From Halichondria panicea (Eukaryota; Porifera; Demospongiae; Suberitida; Halichondriidae): DNA of 64,000 nt. Location of the stretch: assembly GCF_963675165.1 (NCBI RefSeq), contig NC_087383.1:4184979-4248978 (forward strand). The letters run 5' to 3'. A program made the position numbers and the translations under genes. The notes beneath the pieces were generated by a model. It made no database searches. It saw only the letters and a list, made by a program, of their open reading frames with translations, and had not been told where the DNA came from. The first letter of the stretch is position 1; every line of letters begins with the position of its first letter. Positions 55,494 through 64,000 of the stretch are shown here, in pieces.

Positions 55494-58400
55494 ATGAGTC
55501 ATCTTCCAGAGAATACCTTCAGGCTGGTAAAGGAGAAAGAGGGGCCTTCTTACCTTTACAAAGAGGTGCCTGTACCTGCTCCAGTTGGGGATGAGCTGCT
55601 AGTGAAGGTGGGGAAGGTTGCTCTCTGTGGAACAGACATCAGTCTCTATCAGTGGAACAGTGGTGAGCGATCATCTGGCCGGATATCCTATTCACTATCT
55701 ATGTTTGTGCTATATTTACGATTGTGTTTCCATCCCTACTGCATTTGGCAATTGTATTATATAGTGTATACTGAGGTCTAGATGCACCATCTATTTTGTT
55801 GTTTGCAGTTGCTAAGGAGATTGCAGAAGTGCCTTTTACTCCTGGTCATGAGATGGTTGGACAGGTTCGTAATTTCTGTTCAATGGAGTTGCATGTACTG
55901 TTCTCTAAGAAATATGCGCTGCCATACAGATAGTGTGTGTGGGTCCAGAGGTTCCTCCTGAGTACACTATTGGCAGGCGCGTGTGTGTGGAGAACCACTT
56001 CTACTGTGGACACTGCTACCAGTGCACTCATGGTAATAATTTCCATCAACTATTATATTGATATTTTAGTTACTCATAATATAAAGTGGATTAACAGTTA
56101 ACAGCCATGCATGCATGCATGCAGGTGATTACGTTCATGCGTGGGCTTATATATCATTTTGTTTGTGTGTACAGACCTTCGTCACATTTGTCAGAATCTC
56201 AACCAGTTTGGTTATGGTAAAGGAACGAAACATGGCGGACTGTCAGAGTACACTATTGTGCCTGCGAGATATGCCTACTTGCTCAAAACACAACTGGAGG
56301 ACTCAAAAGCAGCAATACTGGAGCGTAAGCTTGTACTCATCTCTAGTTTATTCAAGAGATAATTATATAGAAGGAGAAAACCATTTTTGCGTTTCATCCA
56401 CGGGAAATGTCACCCTCGAATTCAAAAGGTTCTCATTGCATTTCCCATGTGGTGACAAAAAGTATTTCGAGTTACTAGGAGATCGAGTTAAGGTTTAATA
56501 TTTTTACCAAATCAATGACTTACTCTTATAGTTCGTATGTATTGGTAATCATTAGGTCTTTCGAATTATTTTACAGTAACAGTTGGTTGTTTATAAGGTT
56601 CACCCCAGCCCCCCCCCCCCCCCACTAGATGAAACCCTGACAGTAACAGTTGGTTATTTATAACCTAAAGGCATAACTTATTATATTCATCTCTCACACA
56701 GCCTGTGGAGTGGCCCATCAAGCGTTAGAAGCTATTGAGCCACGTGGAGAAAGCATCCTGGTTCAAGGTGAAATCCGTTGGTGCAGATCAAGACATTAGA
56801 TACTGGTTGTTTTTGCAGGATGTGGGCCAGTTGGACTGCTAGCTATTGGCATTGCAAAAGTGATGGGAGCAACTAAAATGTGAGCTCATGGTACAAAGAA
56901 CTAGTCATTAAAACTGGCCTGGCTGTAGGAATAGCCTTAACGCAGTTTGATATACAAAATGATTATATGCAGTAGATTTTTTAGTTGATGAAAAGTCTGG
57001 TGCTACTTTAGATTGGCCACGGACATCAACGAGAGTCGCCTGGTGGTTGCTGGTCTGATGGGAGCTGACGTGCTAATTAATGGAGGGAGGGAGAGTCTAA
57101 GGGACAGAGGTTTGTACCTACCAGTGTTAGAAATTACTCACTGTCATCGGTCATTGACCGGACATTTAATTAGAATGACCATGCATTCCTGCATGTGTCC
57201 GGTCAGTATATGCATGGCCACTGGCCAGGCACAAATGACATTTGACCATACAGTCAATAAAAATTATTTCTAACATTGCCTGCATGTAAGCATGTTAATG
57301 GAGGGAGGGAGAGTCTCAGGGACAGAGTTTTGTACTTTAGGCATGTTACTGGAAGGAGGGAGAGTCTAATAAAGGACAGAGGTTTATACCTGTAGGCATA
57401 TGTTAATGGAGGGAGGGATCGAGAGTCTAAGGGACAGAGGTTCGTACCTGCATGTAGGCATGTTAATGGAGGGAGGGAGGGAGAGTCTCGAGGACAGAGG
57501 TTCGTACCTGTAGGGCATGTTCTTTTCAGAAGCAGCATAGAATTTTCGGGAATTTATGATTAATGTGCAAGCCTACATGTACAATTCAATTTAATAGTTG
57601 TGCTGTCGAGGGTGGTAATTAATTATTCTATAAATTTGCGCACAATGAATAATTTGTTGTACTATAATAAACATATCCTATACCAAGGTACATCCTCATG
57701 TATCAGATGGCACCTATACGTGTCCCCTGTCAGCATTTTTTATAGTATCCCCCTGCAGTGCTGGAGGAGACAGACGGGAATGGAGTTGGTAGACTCTTTG
57801 AAGCCACCGGGGCTGAGGCCCTGCTCAACAATTGCTTCTCTCTGGTCAGGTAGGCTGAGACTGAGGTCAAGTGTGGCCAGGACCTCTAATTACAGAGACT
57901 TTTAGGGCTTGTGAATTGTTAAGGATTCTTGATTTGAACTACAGTGGAACCCCTCTATAACGGACACCTTTGGGGAACAATGTTTTGGCCTTTATACAGA
58001 GGTGGCCTTAATTTGTTGAGAGGTTGTTTTGTACACAAACTGTTCATTTGGGACCTGGGTGCCTGGCCGTTATATAGAAGCTGGCCTTTATTCGGAGGTG
58101 GTTGTTAACAGAGGTTCCACGTACTGTACTTGTACTGTAGAAACTGGATTATTGCTCTAATGGGGTCAATAGCATAATTATGCACTTATATATTCGAGGA
58201 TGCGCTTATACTGCAGTCATTTTCGAGCTGCATCCTGCAGTAACCGGATGTCTCTGTGACGAGAAAGTGAGCGAACAGGCAATCCTGACTAGTCCATATT
58301 ATAATTATCATATTATGTACAGCTAGTTCATTTTACCAGTGTTTATCATAATTAATCGAATCAATTCTAGAAAAGCGCTTCAATTCGACCTGCAGTTGAG

Positions 58401-60064
58401 CATAAAGATACGCTTATGATCGAGTAAAACGCTAATAATTATAATCCAGTTCTACGGTATGTGATTTTGTTTAGTGTCCTGATTGTAAAAGGTGCGGAGT
58501 CCATATACATGTAATTAAGGGTTCCAGGTTGCATGATTAAGCTGGACCAGTAATTTAATTGTTGGTTTGATAAATAGATAGTTCTGAAATAACTATAATT
58601 ATGCACGTTTTGGTACACGTACGTAGGCTCCTGGTGCGAGTATCATGTATATAATTATATGCAATGTATTTTATTTAGGAAAGGTGGACAGATCGCTCTA
58701 GTAGGAATTCCTAAGGTACGTACAATTTTAGTGTATTGCTTGTGTATGATATGTATAATTATACACTTCACGATCACAATTGGCACCTTTATCCAAAGGT
58801 TCATGTGCACACACCCCATGCAAACATATACATGTACACAGAAGCCACTTCACATAGAGCATCCCCTGCCAGACATGGTGTTCAGGTCTCTCACCGTGAA
58901 GACGTTTCACGGCCGCAGGATATTCAGAGACTGGGAGGAGTCGGAGAGACTGCTGGCTAACAATTTGTGAGCAGCAAAATATTAATCAAACCAGCAGGCC
59001 CGAAATTAAGACATTCATTGTGCAATGCAAGTACCTCTGCATGCATGATGTGCTGTTTGTTATTTGATAATAATTTGTGTACGTATATAGCTATAATTAT
59101 TATATACTGCATCTCAACTGAACAGCTACGCATTGTAATTCTACTAGATATGTGCCATTAATAAATTATGTTTGTCCAACTTCAGAGTGAATGTCGATTC
59201 AATTATCACACACGACTTTCCTTTGAGCAAGTTTGAAGAAGTGAGTGTATGATTCCCCATTCTTTGCATATAATTATACATACAAAAGTTTTGAAAATTT
59301 TCGTATATTTCGTATAATTGCAGAGCATCATACGAAAATTACGAAATTATTCTACTGCAATAGATTCAACATCACTATTATAGGAATACGTATTTAGTTC
59401 ATAATTTATAATGTAAATTTTCGTTAGTATATGAAAATTTGTACCAATAAAAATTACCCGCTATTGCATAATTATTATAAATTACAGTAGACTCTCGCTA
59501 TTCCGGCTCTCTGAAGTACGGCCACCTCGATATACCGGCCATTTGGCTTGGCACGGAATGCTAGCTATATGTTTGCTGCACAAAACTCATCCTGAAGTAC
59601 GGCCACTCGCTATTCCGTTTACCGGCCAGTGCTGGCTGTCCCAAACAAGGTTTTCAATGTAATTTTATACGTATATATATTACGGCCGGATGTGACGTTT
59701 TGGGTGTGGTTTAGCAAATAAGATTAGATTACACTTAAATAGCTAGAGAACAGAATGATTCATTATCTTAATTATCCTCGAGACAAGAACCGCAAAAGTA
59801 GTCATTAGATTCGAGGTAAGGTCGTTTTTAAGCCGCGGCTATTTCCTGAGCTGCAGTCAGTCACCTTGCTATTCCAGCCAAGCTGCAGCATGGTCCCAAT
59901 GGTAACCGGATTAACGAGAGTCTACTGTATACAGTTCTGACATATCGTTTCCTATTATTTAATTATCATTTCCCACGGTTTAATAATTATTCCCCTTCAT
60001 ACAGGCATACCGAGTGCTGATCAGTGGTGAGGGAGTCAAGGTCCTTGTGTCACCTGGACAATAG
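55494..60064 (+). CDS. Zinc-type threonine/alcohol dehydrogenase-like protein, 12 exons
   Basis: Medium-chain NAD(P)-dependent dehydrogenase; closest in memory to bacterial L-threonine 3-dehydrogenase. Exons 55494-55662, 55809-55864, 55930-56032, 56175-56324, 56702-56767, 56819-56879, 57012-57109, 57759-57849, 58679-58715, 58842-58966, 59186-59240, 60005-60064: 1071 nt, all phases agree, 356 residues. Catalytic-zinc ligands: C in ALCGTD and HE in TPGHEMVGQ. ENHFYCGHCYQCTH holds only part of the structural-zinc cysteines. Cofactor loop GCGPVGLLAIGIAKVMGATK, then ATDINESRL. C-terminus KTFHGRRIFRDWEESERLL and IITHDFPLSKFEEAYRVLIS match the Tdh end. An upstream in-frame ATG at 55386 lies in the transposon TIR and was not chosen. 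ATTAAA at 60111 may serve polyadenylation. Substrate is inference; another polyol or alcohol is possible. Confidence 0.9.
57083..57525 (+). repeat. Minisatellite seeded by exon 7 and its splice donor
   Basis: The exon 7 end (TTAATGGAGGGAGGGAGAGT ... GGACAGAG|GTTTGTACCT) is repeated four more times in the intron (starts near 57291, 57341, 57396, 57460), each copy carrying the donor-like GACAGAGGTT. Spacer GTAGGCATG lies between copies. Confidence 0.85.
57942..58130 (+). mobile_element. Tigger-like fragment in the dehydrogenase intron 8
   Basis: TACAGTGGAACCCCTCTATA start and AGAGGTTCCAC end resemble 23218-23686. The right end is degenerate. Confidence 0.6.
59485..59928 (+). mobile_element. 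Intact copy of the CAGTAGACTCTCG TIR element
   Basis: TA-flanked, ends CAGTAGACTCTCG and CGAGAGTCTACTG, 444 bp, non-coding, in the last intron of the dehydrogenase gene. Pogo-like class inferred from TA target and ends. Other copies at 45979-46320 and 18665-18890. Confidence 0.85.
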
Positions 60065-60301
60065 TTATACACTACACTGTGTAGAGCATCTATATATTTT
60101 TCATGATGGTATTAAAGGAGATAAATTATTGTATATTATTATATGACCAACTTGAATATATAGCAATCAACAGAAAATTATGACATACATGATATGACTT
60201 GTGATACTGTGCATGAAAATAGACAACCAAATGCCAGTTCATGATCAGACGAATCAACTTCATCAAGGTGTTTTAGTGACTCTTAGTAGGCTGCCCTTAA
60301 C

Positions 60302-63300
60302 TTATTGCCTGGCATGTTTCTTAAGGTGAGCCAGCTGCAGAAAAATAAAATGACGTCTACTGTATGGTAGCAACTGCGCATATACGGCTAGAAATAATAC
60401 ATATTTCCAATGTTGCTCCATACTTTATACTGTATTACTAGAATGTTTTGCGAGCATCAAACATTTGCAAATGTTGATCGATCAATTTGCAACAATAAAA
60501 TCTGCAAAATCTGTAGTAAATACACACGATATCCTTGCCAGAACGCAATAGTTAGATCACAAAGGGTAAAATTTTCTGCTGATTTGGCTCATTCGCAAAT
60601 GTTTTTCACTCGCTAGTAATACGGTAGCTGTTGCAAGTTATGTACATGCAATGCAATTACATGCAGGTGCATGTATAACTATAGGCAAGAGTAGATAAGA
60701 GTATATCTACTCTTGCCTATAGGTTATTGACAAAACAGAGGAATCTTAGTTATAGTTATCTCACCAGTTCGCTTGGGTTGAGAACTTGAGTGCAATCTCT
60801 CCATTCACATTTTGTCGATAGTTTTTCCTCAGAATTTACATGGTCTGTAGGAAGGCAAGGGTTAATTATTAATTATTGGAAGCAAAAGATAATATGGTTA
60901 AATACTTGAGGGGTAAAACTAAGGTAAGGATACAAGCTAGGATACAAGCTAGTATCGGAATAATCATAATCCACCTCCGAAATTATTATAAGGAGATGTA
61001 GCCGTCTTTACCTGATAAGTGATACGTGGTTAAATGTTGCAGAGCTCCGAACTTGAGTTCACAATCCTTCCACTATATATACATGTGACGAGTGATGTGA
61101 AGCGTGAAGATAATAAGTTAATAATGGGAGCGATGCATGTATGCACATAGTGGTATGCATGCATGGTGTCACTATGACACTATATGAGTGCTCAACTTAA
61201 TGTGAGGTACAGTAAAGTACATGGCACGCGAAGAGTAAATACATTGTAAAGTGTATGTTGGCACTGACGATGCTCTTAATGGCTAAATGAGAATGTCACA
61301 CGTACTATACTATACTAGGGTAGTGTATGTATTACAATCATGTACTGGTACATGTATATAGTACATACTGTAGGAGCAAAGCCTTGCATTACTAAGCAAT
61401 GGTGTTGAGAAATCACCTCACAGGTGTAGAAGTTAGTCAGGTTCAGCTGCACACATTCCAACGAGCCATTCTCCAACCCAGCGACAATCTATACACAAAA
61501 CCAGCGATAAACTATACAAAATGAATGCACTGTAGAACCTCGGACACCTTGCATTGTTCCAGAGGCAGAAGGTACAACACGAGTACTTTGATCAGGTGCA
61601 AAATTTAACGTTAAAGCCATAATTGTTGCATGTGACTATTTTAGCCTAATCGAGGTACTCGTGTCGGATCTCCTCTGATGCCGGATGATCGAATGGATAA
61701 ACCACACCTTAATCCACCCACTTTATATTGATAAACAGCAGTGCCTACCGTATAGCAGGTATATTTCGAGGGTATACATTTTTGCAGATGGACCTCTACA
61801 AAGGATTTCGCGGATTTCATTTTCGTGGTCTGAGTTCCAGCCTTTTGGCGCATGCGCACATCAACATGCAGCTGTACCTCCACACCGTTAGCCTCGAATC
61901 CAGGCTTAGCCTGTATGAATCGGTGAGGAACTATGTCCTCCACCTCTAGCAGAAAGTTTGCTGTGCAGGCCATGGTCAGGGGATACAGTAGACGTAGAGC
62001 AAGCTAGCTGGCTATACCGGTGTCCTTGTCTCTAGATTCCTTTTTCTTTCCTCTTATTGTCGATAGGTGTGGTCAATAATACTGAACACACCTACTATTC
62101 AATAAGATATAAAATTTCGTGGGTATAAATTTTCGCGGTACAGGCTCTATCCGCAAAAACCGCGAACATTTATACCCTCGAAATGTACCCGCTATACGGT
62201 ATTTAGTGCACGTGGGCGTCTGCGCATACGCAGAAGATAAACATGCCTGTGCCCATGGCAACAGCAGGTAATTGCGCACGCGCATAAAGGGACAGAGAAA
62301 ATGGCCAAGCCAAGGTTTCTGATAATAGAGGTTCTACTGTATATCCAAAACAGAACCGTTTTTGTAAATACAACAAACTATAATACCGTGCCGTACTGTA
62401 CGTTATGGTAGTAGGGTTAGTGGTACATAATCATAGTGATACATGATGATTGTACAGACATACATGTATACAGTACAACCCACACAGCATTATAGTTTTA
62501 GTCAAACAGTGTGAACACAACTACATACATAAATTGGTACAACGTAGTTTTGCTGACCTTGCTGTTAGCTGCACAAACACAGAAGATGCGTGACTCAAAA
62601 CAGTACAGCTGCAACAGCTGGAATGTCTGCACAGGAAAACCATAGGGTTAGTGGTAATCTATCACATGACAAAGTATGGCTGGCCTTAGAGGTTTAACTG
62701 CAATACGAGGATTTCAAAGATGGTCTCTTAAGGAACTCTATAGCACCGCAAATTTTTGTAGATCAGAGATCTCTGACATTTTGTTACCTTTGACTAAGGC
62801 TAGATTTACGATAAACACCATGGTGACAGTACTCTAAACTCGTAATATAATTATGTACTGAGCATGTCTATATGCAACAACATATGCATATACGCACCTT
62901 TATGTCATAGCAACGGATGCGCTTGTCGAAGCCGCCAGTGATGAGAACTCCACCCATCACATCCACACACGTCACAGGAGTCTTGTGTTCTAGCTTGCGA
63001 GACATAGTCCAATCCTGTATAGTGTATGTGTTTGTTTGGGGGGTGGGGGAGAGTATATTACTGCTTGGCATTATCGACCACTTCCGAGTGTCACAGAACA
63101 AATTAAAGTACGTACCGAAATGCACTTGAAATTCGTTATACAGGAAAAAGGGAAAATTGTGGAGTCACTCTCGTTGTGACTACTGAAGTTAATGCTTATG
63201 CTCAAGAGACTACTGATTATACTGTACACCAACATAAATTTCAGCTCTAGCTACTTACGTACGTACCGTACATGTACATACCTGTGTGCTGTAAATGTAC

Positions 63301-64000
63301 AGTTGACCATCACCACAGCCAATAAAAAGGTGATTACCATGAATCTGTGTGATGAAAGAAAAATTTAAGTCAATATTGCACCTCCATATTAAATACGTAG
63401 CAAGATCAATAAGCTTATTGTCGTTTCAAGTACCCAGGGATGCATGTGCCCACACTGGTCGATGGTGGTTGGTATTAACCACCTCTAGCCAAACATTAAT
63501 TACCGCCACTAAACAAAAAACAATCATGTGTTAAGGCCTAGTTTAATTACTACATAAAAGAAAGGCAACTTTGGGTGTTGTCGAATTGTGATCAGAATTG
63601 AAAATAACAATCACTTTTCCAATTGCATCTAACCTTGACACAGAGAGGTGTTTGTGGTAGAGCGAGTGCCTTCACGCTCTTGAGGGCAGACCTGTCTTTA
63701 CCAAAGGTCTGGCGAATATCCCACACCGAGACTAAGTTATCAAAGGATCCTATATCGTGCGTATGAAAAATGCAACAACATTTGTATCATTAATTTAGGG
63801 GAAGGGAGGGTACACTTGGGAGCTAATTAGATACATAGTGTTGACAGTGTATACACAGTGTACTACACTGTACTTCCAATATATTTACTGCACGTACGTA
63901 CAAGTACAGTCATATGATATTCGGGTCACTAAGGTAAGCTACACTAGATCAAATCATGTAAAAATGTTCTCACCCCCAAATACAGTCATTCAAGTCACCC
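60302..64000 (-). CDS. WD40-repeat / C2H2 zinc-finger protein (ZNF106-like), C-terminal part
   Basis: Eight exons join in phase on the minus strand: 63749-63634, 63344-63282, 63014-62898, 62626-62558, 61488-61417, 61072-61012, 60844-60765, 60334-60302 (stop TAA); about 203 residues. A further exon probably lies at 63974-64000 but its phase did not fit. WD40 blades: GSFDNLVSVWDIRQTF, HLFIGCGDGQLYIYST, CVDVMGGVLITGGFDKRIRC YD, and IVAGLENGSLECVQL. The end has two matching zinc fingers: CEWKDCELKFGALQHLTTYH and CEWRDC..LLAHLKKH. WD40 blades followed by a C-terminal finger pair is the ZNF106 plan as I recall it; the name is inference. It is convergent with the dehydrogenase gene, whose stop is 237 bp away. 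Confidence 0.75.
60679..60722. repeat. 19-bp perfect hairpin in the WD40 gene's penultimate intron
   Basis: Arms CTATAGGCAAGAGTAGATA and reverse complement, 6-nt loop (60698-60703). Confidence 0.85.
61745..62203. mobile_element. Pair of MITE-like pieces in a WD40-gene intron
   Basis: ACCGTATAGCAGGTATATTT at 61748 and AATGTACCCGCTATACGGTA at 62182 are inverted ends; TATAAATTTTCGCGG and CCGCGAACATTTATA pair inside the right piece. Possibly one element with an insertion between. Confidence 0.45.

Noticed and set aside
57254-57538. Minus ORF with PPLTCLHAGTNLCP-like repeats
   Set aside because: Antisense of the exon-derived minisatellite in the dehydrogenase intron.
61641-61973. 110-codon minus-strand ORF in the WD40 gene
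   Set aside because: Spans MITE ends and lacks splice phases that fit the flanking WD40 exons; it is intronic.
1-64000. CRISPR arrays, bacterial operons, tRNA or rRNA genes
   Set aside because: No regularly spaced direct repeats of CRISPR type, no Shine-Dalgarno-led gene runs, and no cloverleaf or rRNA cores noticed; the genes have spliceosomal introns.

Overview
This 64 kb window is animal genomic DNA. It is AT-rich, its genes have short introns with GT-AG boundaries whose reading-frame phases I could join, and it is packed with inverted-repeat DNA transposons. The clearest lineage marker is a set of three DEATH-NACHT-LRR (NLR) genes with one shared exon plan. Together with an intronless beta-helix/multi-membrane-span protein and many small TIR elements, this points to a demosponge, most likely Amphimedon queenslandica. 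That assignment is inference; I could not search a database. Layout, left to right. 1-1746 (+): 3' part of an EFR3-like gene, followed by exon-like relics to 3576. 3772-7580 (-): exons 2 and 3 of NLR-A. Its 25-nt first exon lies at 21613-21637, because a block of about 13.9 kb bounded by 20-bp perfect inverted repeats (7699-21593) sits in intron 1. That block holds an integrase-type (rve, D-D-E) transposase, a broken UBX-like/HECT ubiquitin-ligase gene, a second decayed transposase facing it, and unassigned ORFs. 22348-23164 (+): frameshifted NNMT-type methyltransferase. 24.2-26.0 kb: two decayed copies, on opposite strands, of the gene at 26794-30495 (+), a 1233-residue surface protein. 31.1-32.2 kb: 1.1 kb transposon with a perfect 9-bp target duplication. 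33.1-34.3 kb (-): TLC-domain gene fragment. 36862-39785 (+): NLR-B.

41615-45181 (-): NLR-C. 45278-55413: a complete 10.1 kb transposon with 30-bp perfect TIRs and an 8-bp perfect target duplication, carrying a second transposase copy and a HECT relic. 55494-60064 (+): twelve-exon zinc-type threonine-dehydrogenase-like gene, fully phased to 356 residues. 60302-64000 (-): C-terminal part of a WD40 plus C2H2 zinc-finger gene that resembles ZNF106. 

Themes. Two large integrase-type transposons each lie within about 100 bp of a first NLR exon, one inside intron 1 and one in the short space that otherwise would be a bidirectional promoter of about 170 bp between NLR-C and the dehydrogenase. In both, a HECT gene and a D-D-E transposase gene point at each other tail to tail, which suggests that a ubiquitin ligase is standard cargo of this transposon family. 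The rest of the non-coding space is mostly small TIR elements, foldbacks and tandem repeats. No tRNA, rRNA or CRISPR array was seen.
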